64,000 bases of DNA from Cladocopium goreaui (lineage: Eukaryota; Sar; Dinophyceae; Suessiales; Symbiodiniaceae), in assembly GCA_947184155.2 (NCBI GenBank), contig CAMXCT020000503.1:86001-150000 (forward strand), given 5' to 3'. Below, one piece after another: positions 29,501 through 39,329 of the stretch. The notes beneath the pieces were generated by a model. The model ran no database searches. It was not told the DNA's origin and saw only the letters and a list, made by a program, of their open reading frames with translations. The translations under genes and the position numbers were made by a program. Positions within the stretch are counted from its first letter, which is position 1; each line of letters starts with the position of its first letter.

Positions 29501-29629
29501 ATCAAAAGGGGAGGTTTGCCTACCCGGTGGTGTTTTCTTCCCAGGCATCGTACGTGTGCAATACTACTATGAAATAACCCAATGATATGTGGAATAATTG
29601 ATATCCCCAATGAGGTATGTATACATACG

Positions 29630-29760
29630 TACATATAGATATGTATACATAAATAATCATAAATATGTATATAATATCTATATATATACACACATATATA
29701 TACAATTATTTATTGATTTTTATTTATTCATTTATTTATTTTTGTATTCTACTGTATGTG
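29630..29760. repeat. AT-rich microsatellite with TTTA units
   Basis: TATATACACACATATATATAC then TTTATTTATTCATTTATTTA. Confidence 0.85.
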
Positions 29761-29930
29761 TTTTATGTTTGTATCATATGGTTTATCAAACACCAAGTGA
29801 AATATCAACGACTTACGAACTACAAAAACGCATGGTTTAGCAGCGCCAGAGAGCTGAATCATGGTTGGAAAACCATCCATTTATCCATTGGGTTTACCAC
29901 GTTGCACATGGAAATATAAGAGGAATTCAT

Positions 29931-30030
29931 CTGGTTGGTGGTTTGGAACATGAATTTTATTTTTCAGTTGGAATTTCATAATCCCAACTGACTTTCAATT
30001 TTTCAGAGGGGTAGGTAGACCACCAACCAG
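29931..30030. mobile_element. Family B element (100 bp)
   Basis: CTGGTTGGTGGTTTGGAACATGAATTT to GACCACCAACCAG. Complete. Confidence 0.92.
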
Positions 30031-30867
30031 ATAGGAATATATAATTATATATATATATGGCAAGCATCATTCATCATTGGCCTTAAAAACGGCAAGATGA
30101 CTTGGGGATGGTTTATCATTGGCTTTATCACATTCGAGCTGACAAGAGAAGAAAATAAAAGGAAAGAGAAGAAAAGAGCAAGCCACTTGGCAGTCGATAA
30201 GTCCTTGAACCCTCCAGCATCTACATCTTCAACACTGTGCCTAACCAAGCACGTAGGTTTGGTAATTCTAGAGGGAAATGATAAATTGAGGTTGAAGTAA
30301 TGTGGTAGACCCAGTGACAAAGTATGCCCAATATTGCCATAAATGACTGGTAAATATCATCCCCAAATGGTAGGTTGTGGCATTGGCTTTACCAAATTAG
30401 TATGTACTCCACCAGGGTCTCCGTTGGTACTTTCATAAAATTTGTTGACGGTTTGCATCAACCTGCTCCTGTATGACGCCACTTATCCACATACTTTGTT
30501 GGTTATATTTCCATGTATGTCTGTCACATCTCCTCTTTGTGCTCCTGGCACAGAGCGCGTTTGATCGCATTTCCTGCATCAATTTTTGTTATTTCATCAC
30601 ATTTCCTGTAGGTTATTCTCATATCGTACTTGCAAGAATCAAGTCATTTCCTCTTCTATTGAGCCTTTGCTGTTTGAAGTTGTTCTTGCCAATGACTGAC
30701 AGATGATTTCCCTAGTATATAGCAACCTCCAGAAATTGATCGAAAAGCTGGAAACCTGAAAATTACGGGCGCCATGCTGGACATGTTGCTATAATCTTTA
30801 TGGAAATTCATTTTTTTCGGTGCACGCGGTGTTGGACGTTGACTTTGATGCGTGGTACAGAATGTAA

Positions 30868-31128
30868 CGCGGCAAACCCGCGATAATAAACCAACCATTT
30901 GATGATTTCACCAAACATTGCCATGCGCAAGCTGCTGAGCCAGTCCTTCACCTCATAGATCTCACTCATCCAAGAATTGAAGTGCCTGAGGAGTGGACTT
31001 CATGTGACAAAGAAGTAAACCTTCGACAACGGTTGATTGAAACTTGGAAGTCAAATCATCGCCTAGATGGACCTAGCTCAATTTCACTGTGGAGGACTGA
31101 TTTGATTTTGAGGAAAACAGGGAACTGA
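30868..31128 (+). CDS. Retroelement-type ORF segment 1
   Basis: An open frame of 86 codons with no ATG start: CHAQAAEPVLHLIDLTHPRI, EVPEEWTSCDKEVNLRQRLI, ETWKSNHRLDGPSSISLWRT, ending TGA. It is continuous and natural in composition. It directly precedes the other segments at 31.2-31.9 kb, so I group it with them as one decayed or intron-split mobile ORF. That grouping is inference. Confidence 0.42.
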   Translation, partial: RGKPAIINQPFDDFTKHCHAQAAEPVLHLIDLTHPRIEVPEEWTSCDKEVNLRQRLIETWKSNHRLDGPSSISLWRTDLILRKTGN

Positions 31129-31165
31129 GAACGGATTGGTCATAACACATTTTTTGTCTGCACAG

Positions 31166-31409
31166 TACGGGGCGAATTGCAGCATTTCCTCTATCTCAGT
31201 TTATCTTCGTGGGGCCTTCTTTTCCTGCCATCGTCGCAAAGCAGGAACAGGACAATGGGCTACACCATGTGGGTTCGGTGCACTGCCATGTGTGTCAACC
31301 AGGTCGTTTTGTGACTGCACATGGCGAAGATGATGGGCAACGACTGGAACCATATTCGTTTTTAACGATGACAAAGGCGGGGCGTACAATAACCTTTTTG
31401 TTTATATAA
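31166..31409 (+). CDS. Retroelement-type ORF segment 2
   Basis: After acceptor TTTTTTGTCTGCACAG the frame reads TGRIAAFPLSQFIFVGPSFP, a Cys/His-containing stretch HHVGSVHCHVCQPGRFVTAH, then LEPYSFLTMTKAGRTITF. It runs into CTAGGGAAATCCCAATATAAC, where an AT-rich intron-like element starts. The product is not recognised; the C-H-C-H spacing is too loose to call a zinc finger. Confidence 0.42.
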
Positions 31410-31411
31410 CT

Positions 31412-31465
31412 AGGGAAATCCCAATATAACATATATATATATACATACATACATACATACATACA
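31412..31465. mobile_element. AT-rich intron-like element, copy 1
   Basis: Starts CTAGGGAAATCCCAATATAACATATATA and ends TACATACATACAG directly before the next coding segment. A second copy with the same 5' phrase lies at 31943-32037. Confidence 0.6.
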
Positions 31466-31637
31466 GAGTCGCAGGATGCCGGAGCTCAGAAGATCTACGA
31501 CGGAATAAATTCCATCGTTCACAGCCTAGCAGAATTGTCTGCTTCTGCGGATCTATTGGAACAAAGAGTGAAGAGACCCAGAACAGAGAAGGAGGAAGGA
31601 GCTGGAGACGGGACATCTGGACCCTGTTTTGGCTAGG
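31466..31637 (+). CDS. Retroelement-type ORF segment 3
   Basis: After acceptor ...ACATACAG the frame reads SQDAGAQKIYDGINSIVHSL, AELSASADLLEQRVKRPRTE, KEEGAGDGTSGPCFG and stops at TAG 31635-31637. Helical and charged, like the C-terminal end of a retroelement ORF1. A second frame is also open and fuses to segment 4, but its composition is poor. Confidence 0.45.
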
Positions 31638-31647
31638 CCGCCGTTGC

Positions 31648-31944
31648 ATGACCATCGAGCATGCACGCCTGAGGCCAGACCTCACACCTGTGGTTGATCC
31701 ACAGGCAGCCAAATGGCATTGGCCTCACTCCATTTTGCAGGAGCGTGATTTTGTTTCTGAATGGCAAGCTCAATCGTTGGCACTGGAACTTGCAGCTGAG
31801 ATGGGGTGCTCGGCGCAACTTCATGTTGACGTTTTTCAACTACCTGTCAAACAGCAGCAACCACCTCCTGCAAAATGCAAGAAGGTTCAAGTTTGCAATG
31901 AAGCCCAGGTTCTCATTGCGTTGCATGAGAGCTTTGAGTTCTAG
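31648..31944 (+). CDS. Retroelement-type ORF segment 4 (start of next ORF)
   Basis: An ATG 10 nt after the segment 3 stop opens 98 codons: WPHSILQERDFVSEWQAQSL, ALELAAEMGCSAQLHVDVFQ, then KCKKVQVCNEAQVLIAL, ending TAG. The WPHS-x(5)-DFVS lead and the later K(K/V)VQ/RF-type strand resemble the N-terminal part of a dinoflagellate retroelement ORF I remember. The stop is followed by the second AT-rich intron-like element, so the TAG itself may lie in the intron (TTCTAGGGAAATCCC). Confidence 0.48.
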   Translation: MTIEHARLRPDLTPVVDPQAAKWHWPHSILQERDFVSEWQAQSLALELAAEMGCSAQLHVDVFQLPVKQQQPPPAKCKKVQVCNEAQVLIALHESFEF

Positions 31945-32037
31945 GGAAATCCCACTATAACATATCTATATACTCTCTCTATATATATATATATTTATTT
32001 ACTTATATTTATATTTATAATTATATTATATTTACAG
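31943..32037. mobile_element. AT-rich intron-like element, copy 2
   Basis: CTAGGGAAATCCCACTATAACATATC, then TCTCTATATATAT and TTTATATTTATAATTATATTATATTTACAG before GGCGGTGAAATAAGC. Same 5' phrase and CAG end as copy 1. Confidence 0.6.
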
Positions 32038-32039
32038 GC

Positions 32040-32787
32040 GGTGAAATAAGCGGCTCTGATCCACTTTCCATTTCTGCTCATTTACATAAATCTCGATTGT
32101 CTTTGGTTATATCCCCATGTTCATTGATAAACTACTCACTTGTACTCCGCGTGTTGCGCGTTATTGATCTCTCATAGCCATTACCATTGGGTTATTTTAC
32201 CACTGTCGATGAACCATCCTGTATTTGACAGAAAAGACTTTGGTTGGAAATAGCACCTGTAGTTGGAAACATTCGCCGGTGTTTCAAGTTGCATGTGTTT
32301 TAAGTTTAACATTAGCTTTGTAACAAATATGCTGACATTAAGCGCAACTATATGGTTTCAATGGCCTGCCTGCCAAGAGAGCTAATTTATGTTGTTTTGG
32401 TGCAACACGATTTGTTTACATATTATGTAAATGATTTTAGCAACCCCCCAACAAAGGTGTCCAAAACAGGTGTCCCACCGTTTTTTGGCAGTTCTTTGAT
32501 GTGTTCCCCATATTTTCCAGGTGTCCAACTTTTTTTTTATTGTTACAATAGTCTCATCATCTAATAAACCGTAATAATAATAGTATAATAAATGAACCAG
32601 TAATAATATAATACATATGGTGAGTATATGATGAACCAGTAATAATTATAATAAAACAATCATTATGAATGAGTATCAGTGATAATATAAGAAAACCATT
32701 GTTGGAACATCATTTGATAATTTTATCATATAACAACTTAGATCAGTTATAATATCATACAACGAAAACCATTTACAATAAGACTAT
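32040..32787. other. Non-coding stretch
   Basis: AT-rich, with a duplicated AGTATATGATGAACCAGTAATAAT-like phrase near 32600-32660. No recognised element or convincing exon. Confidence 0.4.
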
Positions 32788-32886
32788 CTGGTTGGTGGTT
32801 TCAAACATGTTTCTTCCATGATATATGGGATGTCATCCTTCCCATTGACTCATATTTTACAAGATGGTTATTGCACCACCAACCAG
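32788..32886. mobile_element. Family B element (99 bp)
   Basis: CTGGTTGGTGGTTTCAAACATG to GCACCACCAACCAG, ATATATGGGATGTCATCC subtype. Confidence 0.9.
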
Positions 32887-33779
32887 TATATATATATATG
32901 TGGTGGATATATATGGTGATATACCTATAGTTATATTTATAGGTGATATACCAATAAACATGGTGATTTTCCATACATATGTATATATATATAAGACTAT
33001 CATAAGTTTTTCCCCAAAATATCCTGAACAACAGGCCATTTTGTATCTCCGAGGTCTGGGCAACCCATGTAGCAGCAGCACTGCCGTGGAGGTCGATGTG
33101 ATGATCCCGTAAAATCCGTCACGAATGGTGGGGCCAAAGCCCCAAACGGTGGATTTTCCTAGGGATAATGGTGTGTGTGTGTGTGTAAAGATTAAGCTAG
33201 GAAAAATGGGTGATTTTGACTTCATGACTTGACTCAACCAAGAAAAAAATCCAGTTATGAACCAATGTTGGTTTATAAACCCCATTTGAAATAGACATAT
33301 TTGCCATGAATTTGTTGGAAAACCTAGGTATAAATCAACTCAGCTAAGGAACGACCCCACCTTTGCAGTTACCAAATTCAGATCTGCTGTGACCTATATT
33401 CAAAAGTTGGGGTATGATGTTATCCAGTCCGTATCTTACCCCAACTCTTGATATCTCCTAACTACATTGGATATGGACTGGAGGTAACCTAAGAAGGTGA
33501 TGTTAGTTTTATTGAGGTGTTTTCTCACCTTCTTGGTTGCTGAAAACTACTTGATACCACATTTTCTCCAGTCGTGGTGGCCGAGATTCGTCATTTTCTG
33601 AGTGTAGTTTTGCCTTTTTTTTGCACACTGTTGCTGTACCCCCCAATATAAACCCTCCTGAAACCATTCCCGTTGGACATTCATATTCATGGGGTATATG
33701 TTTCATATACCATATCCATGCTTCGCACCCCACGCTCATATTCTCGGACAATTTCAAGCCCGCTTCATTTTGCAATTGT

Positions 33780-33976
33780 GGCGGGAGAAGACGAAGCAAA
33801 CCCGTGGTTGCTTAGCTGAGATCGGCGCTGATTTGGGAGTGTCCTTTTCCCGTTGGCTGATGAAAATAGAAGGGTTTGTTTGCTACCGCCCCTCTATTTT
33901 TACCAAAAGGACATTATTGGATTCATGGTTGATGGTAGATATATCTATATTTACTATGGAAAATCACCATTGTTAA
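33780..33976 (+). CDS. Possible coding segment
   Basis: ARFILQLWREKTKQTRGCLA then EIGADLGVSFSRWLMKIEGF reads well inside a longer ORF that starts upstream in poorer sequence. It ends in a partial family A sequence (ACTATGGAAAATCACCATTGTTAATGGG). The product is not recognised. Confidence 0.3.
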
Positions 33977-33989
33977 TGGGTAAATCAAC

Positions 33990-34184
33990 TTGTTCTCTGC
34001 GAAAAAACGTGTGCGCATCGTCGACATCGTCGATGCCAGGTGGCTGTTGGTTGGCGAAGTGCCAGCCTGTCGCCCAGCAGTCAGGAATCGGAGTCCTGCA
34101 GATCAGGGGATGAAAACCATCGGGAAAGAAGCAGCAAGAGTTTTGGAGCTTAGCCATACTGGAATAAACATCTTCCCATTTTAG
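33990..34184 (+). CDS. Possible coding segment
   Basis: KKRVRIVDIVDARWLLVGEV, PACRPAVRNRSPADQGMKTI, GKEAARVLELSHTGINIFPF, to TAG. A second frame (VGWRSASLSPSSQESESC) is also open, so the frame is uncertain. The product is not recognised. Confidence 0.33.
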   Translation: MFSAKKRVRIVDIVDARWLLVGEVPACRPAVRNRSPADQGMKTIGKEAARVLELSHTGINIFPF

Positions 34185-34593
34185 TGCAGATGTATATATA
34201 TATATATATGTGTGTATTATATATATATACATATTTATTACATATTATACATATGATTGCATATTATACATATGTATTACATATTATACATATGTGCCAC
34301 AATATTCATATGTGCATTGGGTTTGTTCAGGAATAAGAAAAAGAACAGCAAGTTTGAATTCCCACATGGAATGACAGGCTATGAATCTGACCCAGATACA
34401 CATATTTTTATCGTATATTTCATTGTGGGGTCATTCAAGCTTAGTGGATGATATAGTTAGTCTTTTAATTATGAATATACAATGCTATGAACACAATTAC
34501 TGTAAGAAGTAGTTGATACATATGAATATCCTGGCAATCAGTTATGTTAAGTTATGTTGATATGACCATTAGTTTTAGGTTGGTAGTAGATCA

Positions 34594-34898
34594 AGTTATC
34601 CTCTGGTCATTTAGCAACTGGAAAGTTTGGATGAAAGCTCTGATGTCATCTTGCGTTGGAGAAGATACCAGATGTGGGGGTTTCCTAAAATGGGGCTACC
34701 CCTAGTTCTCATCCATTTATAGACCATTTATAGCCAGGATTTTCCCTGAAATAAACCATCCAGCTATGGGGCTACCCCCATGTGTTACCGAGAATTCGAG
34801 CCGCGCGACGCTAAAATGACGCATATGCAGTAGGTTGATTCTTTTCACCGATTCGAAGAGGTTATGTTGAAATAGCTATGTGAAATTACCAGAGGGTA
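34594..34898. mobile_element. Disrupted family A element enclosing family H
   Basis: A left end TATCCTCTGGTCATTTAGCAACTGG and right end AATAGCTATGTGAAATTACCAGAGGGTA lie 300 bp apart. Between them is a family H-type block (GGGGCTACCCCTAGTTCTCATCCATTTATAG ... ATAAACCATCCAGCTATGGGGCTACCCCC). Confidence 0.5.
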
Positions 34899-34992
34899 GT
34901 TGCACATATGAATATCCATGTAAATCCCAATAAATTCCAATAAATCCAAGTAAATCCCAATTGAATATCCCTATGATGTCCATATTTTGAGG

Positions 34993-35345
34993 AACCCACA
35001 TCCTGTGGTAGTTATGTGAATGTTGGCTTAGAATCCCCATGAACTACCGTAGATGGACGAAATATTCAAACCCCTTCTATCCGGTGCAACCCCCTCGATC
35101 CCAAAGTTCTATATTAATGTAACCTGAAGTGCATTAGCCCCAATGGACGGAAAAAATCAAACCCCTAACAGCACTTTTGGCAACAAGCGCGCTGAAACAT
35201 TGAGATTTGGGGGTGCGGGGGTTCAACATAGTGCGCGCTACAGGGTTTGAATATTTTGTCCATCTACTGTAGTTCGATATAACCCCCTAAACCCCTGAGT
35301 TATTGGAGTTTCTGGCGTCAACTTAGCCAACTCATCCATATAATA
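34993..35345. repeat. Inverted segment around GTGCAACCCCCTCGATCCC
   Basis: The phrase GGACGAAATATTCAAACCCC...GTTTGAATATTTTGTCCATCTAC indicates an inverted repeat (left arm near 35053, right arm near 35255), enclosing GCACTTTTGGCAACAAGCGCGC. No gene. Confidence 0.55.
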
Positions 35346-35461
35346 TCCCAATGATATCCATATATCCACATAAATGCTAACTCGTCCATCCATGAATCAC
35401 CATTTGTTGTTGGTTAACTCATGTTACATCACCATTTTCCCCATGGGTTTTGGTTTCACAG

Positions 35462-35568
35462 GCGCTTGTTCCTTGTTGTTTTCACGATTTGGGGCACGGT
35501 GGTCGAAAAATCATCTCACCTCCAGGAGGCACATGGCAACACTTGGACGGTCCCAGCCTCTGTGGGAT
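35462..35568 (+). CDS. Candidate 107-nt exon
   Basis: The acceptor TTTGGTTTCACAG and donor GTATCC bound phase-0 reading ALVPCCFHDLGHGGRKIISP, then PGGTWQHLDGPSLCG, with two bases over. The next candidate exon (36678) is compatible in phase if it starts with one base. The product is not recognised. Confidence 0.42.
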
Positions 35569-36383
35569 GTATCCAAAAAAACCCTCCGGTTGATGGTTGG
35601 GTTAATTGTGGTTAAAAGTGGCATTGATAGATGTAAAAAGGGGTAGGAATGGTTGATAGAGATAGTGATTGATGTGGATTTGATGGGAAACAGCTTCCCG
35701 TCGCGTGGCTAACGGGAAATCCCTTGTAGCAATTCCTGGAAACTCTATGGTTGTGCAATTAGTTGTAGTTCGTTTCGAGCGCAAAGCCTCGATCACACTC
35801 CAAGTGGCCACAATTCTCGAAGAATTACCCCGAGGCTACACCCTGTGCTCTGATGGGTATTTGTCAAAATTAAAGACCTGAAAGAACCATAGATCTTAGT
35901 TTTTTAATCATGCAAATTCGTGGGATCACTTTTGACCCATACCCTGATGACCAGGCTAGGACATTGTTTGACAAGACCTTCGACACTGATTTGCAAGACC
36001 GTTCCCTCGCGCAGCATGGAAAGTGGAAAACATCCCATTTTCGACTCGCTTTCACGCTCCCCACGTACCCGAAATGGTGTGTTTTTTTCCATTGCCATGT
36101 TTGATTGCCAGAGGCTATTCATAGTGATTGATATCTGGATATGATGAAAATATCGTGGGAACATGGGAAATATCTTGATATAATGGGAAATGTCTGGATA
36201 TAGTGGGAAATAGCGGCTATATCAATACCAACAAAAAAGTGGCTTAACCAACAGAAATCAAAATTCAACTAACAGAAAAAAAACGGCAATCTTACCAGCA
36301 GAAAGAAAGATATCCAAACTTGAATCATCGAAAGTTTTTGGCAGTTGCAAACAAAGAATGGGAATGTCATGGAAATATCATGG

Positions 36384-36563
36384 CTGGCTGGTGGTTTCAA
36401 ACATGTTTATTTTCCATTTCATATATGGGATGTCATCCTAACCCCATTGACGAAGTCCATCATTTTTCGAGATGTTTATACCACCAACCAGATGTTGTAT
36501 AGTCAATGGGAAGGATTATCCCATATATTATGGAAAATAAAAAATGTTTAAAACCACCAACCA
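36384..36563. mobile_element. Family B element followed by an inverted half copy
   Basis: 36384-36491 is a complete B copy. At 36500-36563 AATGGGAAGGATTATCCCATATATTATGGAAAATAAAAAATG is the reverse complement of a B left half, closed by another ACCACCAACCAG. Confidence 0.8.
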
Positions 36564-36677
36564 GATGGGATATTTAAGTGCGAAACAAAGTGGCATCCCC
36601 TGACGGTAGGAATCCATGTAGGATTTTCCATTCACCATCCATGGGGGATCCCCCATGAAAGCCACCCAGAACCCCAG

Positions 36678-36705
36678 TACGGAGATGTCAGCGGCAACGG
36701 ACGTG
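36678..36705 (+). CDS. Candidate 28-nt exon
   Basis: The acceptor AACCCCAG and the strong donor GTAAGT bound this micro-exon. With one leading base it reads TEMSAATDV, which fits the phase left by the exon at 35462. The alternative YGDVSGNGR is possible. Confidence 0.35.
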
Positions 36706-36790
36706 GTAAGTCCGATGCATATTTAAGTAGATCCTCCGGCTTTACAATGGCCTCCTATCTGTCCATTTTCTCACGTTTCAAGTGAATTAA

Positions 36791-36894
36791 GCCTCTAGTA
36801 ATTCAACATAGCCATGGAAAATTGCCCATAGAAATAGATGTTTTGCCTATAGAAACGGTGGCTTTCCATATCGATGCCGGTTTACCGGAGGGTA
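36791..36894. mobile_element. Family A element, diverged tips
   Basis: GCCTCTAGTAATTCAACATAGCCATGG to GATGCCGGTTTACCGGAGGGTA. Confidence 0.72.
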
Positions 36895-36946
36895 TTTAAA
36901 CATGTGCGCTCATGGTTTTTGATTTTGGAGGGTCTTTGTTTGTGGA

Positions 36947-37146
36947 TTGGTTAAACTTGGATTGGATGGTAGCAAACCGCTTCAATTGTTTGCCATCGAT
37001 GGGCGAAGACAATACCCATCTAAAAAGCAATATTTAGAAAAGATATGGTGCAAGTACAATACAATACCAATCGTTGTGAAGTTGTTCCCGTTTTTTTTGC
37101 CATTGCCAATTGTACCATGGCATCATGGTGAAATCATCATGTTCCT
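36947..37146 (+). CDS. Possible coding segment cut by a family F element
   Basis: LDGSKPLQLFAIDGRRQYPS, KKQYLEKIWCKYNTIPIVVK, then PWHHGEIIMFLQ. The frame continues into the F element at 37147, which I take as the boundary. The product is not recognised. Confidence 0.33.
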
Positions 37147-37297
37147 ACAGGATGGGGCCCCCGGTAAAACGAGTTCGCGTGAACCGAAACGCCTCAAAAA
37201 AGTTGCTGAAATCGATTGGGTTTATGGCAGATATAATGAACGGGTGTTGACGGGTTTTATAAACCAACATTCACATCACTGAAGGGCATCATCCTGT
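37147..37297. mobile_element. Family F element (ACAGGATGG subtype)
   Basis: ACAGGATGGGGCCCCC to AGGGCATCATCCTGT. The interior CGAGTTCGCGTGAACCGAAACGCCTC is the reverse complement of the copy at 8341. Confidence 0.85.
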
Positions 37298-37389
37298 ATT
37301 GAACTAATGGTTACAATCACCAAAACCATAGTGGTATCCTAGATGACTTACAGTCACAATATATCTACAGTTGGTTAAATCATCATGTT

Positions 37390-37655
37390 GATGGGGCCTG
37401 TTGGCCCCCGTAAATTAGCTAAGTTGGTGCAAATAATTTCTGGTTATTTAACATAGCCATGGAAGATGGCCCATTTATAGATGATTTTCCCATTAAAACC
37501 TCCATTTATAAGGGATTTTCCATGGCTATGTTAAATAACCAGATGGTAGCTATAATTTAACACTAGTGAATAGTGTGCGATACTGATACAAACGTATTTA
37601 GATGGGCTGAAACTAAACCAACACACTGACATAACTGGGGGGGGCACCATCCCGT
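37390..37655. mobile_element. Family F element carrying a family A copy
   Basis: GATGGGGCC...CCCCCGTAAATTAGCTAAGTTGGTGCAAATAATT is interrupted by A (37440-37548) and resumes to AACTGGGGGGGGCACCATCCCGT. The left terminus is imprecise. Confidence 0.6.
37440..37548. mobile_element. Family A element, CTGGTTATTTAACATAGCC subtype
   Basis: CTGGTTATTTAACATAGCCATGG and CCATGGCTATGTTAAATAACCAG are perfect mirrors. Nested inside family F. Confidence 0.85.
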
Positions 37656-37751
37656 AGGAAAATTTAGGTGATTTAAAATGATGTTGTTGCAACCAATTTA
37701 TGGTGATTTATCTATGGATGAGTAGGCTAAGTTGCTGCAAGTAAGTCCCAT

Positions 37752-37867
37752 CTGGTTGGTGGTTTGGAACATGATTTTTTTGAATGTCCATTCAGTTGGG
37801 AATTTCACCACCCCAACTGACGAAATCCATCATTTTTCAGAGGGGTAGGGCTCTACCACCAAACCAG
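37752..37867. mobile_element. Family B element (116 bp)
   Basis: CTGGTTGGTGGTTTGGAACATGATTT to CTACCACCAAACCAG. Fragments of B right ends repeat at 37980-38028. Confidence 0.85.
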
Positions 37868-38055
37868 CAATTAATCCCAATTCAATCCCAATAAATCCCA
37901 ATGAATCCCAATAAATCCCATTAACTGGAGATTTTTAAAGATCTATTAACCACTATTAACCACTATTGACCACTATAAATCCCACCAACCAGCAATTAGT
38001 GCCGGTAGTTTCACTACCACCAAACCAGCCATGAATCCCCTGCTGGTTGGGTGAG

Positions 38056-38115
38056 GCCAACTGCTTCAGCATCAACGAAGAGTTTTCAGGGGAGGTGACC
38101 TTGTCCGGGCGCCTG
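38056..38115 (+). CDS. Candidate 60-nt exon
   Basis: The donor GTGGGT is clear. Phase 0 from the AG at 38054-38055 reads ANCFSINEEFSGEVTLSGRL. An alternative acceptor (CTGCTTCAG) would start at 38070. Phase 0 at both ends suits the preceding candidate at 36678. The product is not recognised. Confidence 0.38.
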
Positions 38116-38152
38116 GTGGGTTGAAAAAAAAACCCATCGAAAATATGGGAAA

Positions 38153-38262
38153 TACCTTCTGGTAAACCTACAAAAAACTATAGAAAATCAAGAATTTTGA
38201 ATGGGAAAATCAACTATTTCTATGGCAATTGTTAATAGCGTTTTGTATGTTTACCAGAGGGT
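38153..38262. mobile_element. Family A element (110 bp)
   Basis: TACCTTCTGGTAAACCTACAAAAAACTATAG to TTTTGTATGTTTACCAGAGGGT. Confidence 0.88.
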
Positions 38263-38705
38263 TTTTGTAGATTGATGCCTGGAAAAATTGGGGCGGAATA
38301 TGGGGTAAATCCCTGGAAGAGTTTGGACATTGGATAAATCCATGGATTTTTTTTTTAGAAATTGATGAAAATGGAGGCGACTTGATGGTTCTATCGGAAT
38401 CGTGAGTGAGTTAGATTCACTTGATGCAGTGTAAGTAGGGTGATGGTCCACTTATAAACAGGGTTGTAATCCAATTACTAGGTAAAGTCAAACACCAAGT
38501 AATTGAATGGTCAAGGTGTGGGTATATTCTGCAGATGAAAATAATCAATATGTTGATGATTACTGAGTTTGTAATTTATAACTGATAAATATTGATAAAA
38601 TACTTCTTTGTTCATGTTTTTCTTCATAGAATGACGGTATGATGACCATGATCTGTTGATGACATTCACGGGACCGTCCCAGGTAGGGAGCTTGAGACCA
38701 TTGCC

Positions 38706-38860
38706 ATGGCCATGGCCATTGGTTGTGAATCACTGGCAATTTCAATGGGAATAAAACAGGATCCAACAGATGGAGCTACTTGTTACGTACCATATTTCAG
38801 GCCATATGACTTGGGAAGATATTCCCGGAAACATAAGCCTTATACAAAGGCCTTATATAT
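38706..38860 (+). CDS. Possible coding segment next to a family E element
   Basis: MAMAIGCESLAISMGIKQDP, TDGATCYVPYFRPYDLGRYS, RKHKPYTKALYILL runs up to the E element at 38861. Good composition. The start and donor are uncertain. The product is not recognised. Confidence 0.38.
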
Positions 38861-38977
38861 CTTACTGGTGCTAAACGTAGGGAATGGATGGGTTGCTGGG
38901 GGTTGCTGGGATGATGACATTACTAGTGATGACTGGGATCATTCCCGAAAATTCCCTTCGTAAAACGCACCAGTAAG
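38861..38977. mobile_element. Family E element (117 bp)
   Basis: CTTACTGGTGCTAAACGTAGGGAATGG to CGCACCAGTAAG. GGGTTGCTGG is duplicated inside. Confidence 0.9.
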
Positions 38978-39105
38978 ATATGGTAGGTACCTCCGTCCTT
39001 GTTCTCGGTTCCTGAGTCGTTTCAAGTTGCGTTGATCAGCCATGTGGACACACCATTTGTGAAGCCACAGAAAATTGGTGTTATGACCTACCAAGATGTT
39101 CGGAT

Positions 39106-39211
39106 TACCCTCTGGTAAACATACAAAAGCTATTGAAAATTGCCATTTATAGTTGATTGTCCCATTCAAAATGGTGTTTTCCCATAGTTTTTGTATGTTT
39201 ACCAGAGGGTA
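39106..39211. mobile_element. Family A element (106 bp)
   Basis: TACCCTCTGGTAAACATACAAAAGC to TTTTTGTATGTTTACCAGAGGGTA. Confidence 0.92.
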
Positions 39212-39308
39212 ATATGGTGAACCTACTGCCAAAAGCCATCCCAAGTCTTGCCATAAATGGCCTGGAGTTCCTCCAAAATTGGTGGTTACTGGCGTTGGGT
39301 TTAGCATG

Positions 39309-39329
39309 TCTGGTTGGTGGTTTGGAACA
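39309..39329. mobile_element. Family B left-end fragment at the ORF start
   Basis: CTGGTTGGTGGTTTGGAACAG passes straight into GC-rich coding sequence (CCGTGGGCTC). The ORF's first roughly 17 residues are therefore probably element-derived. Confidence 0.65.
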
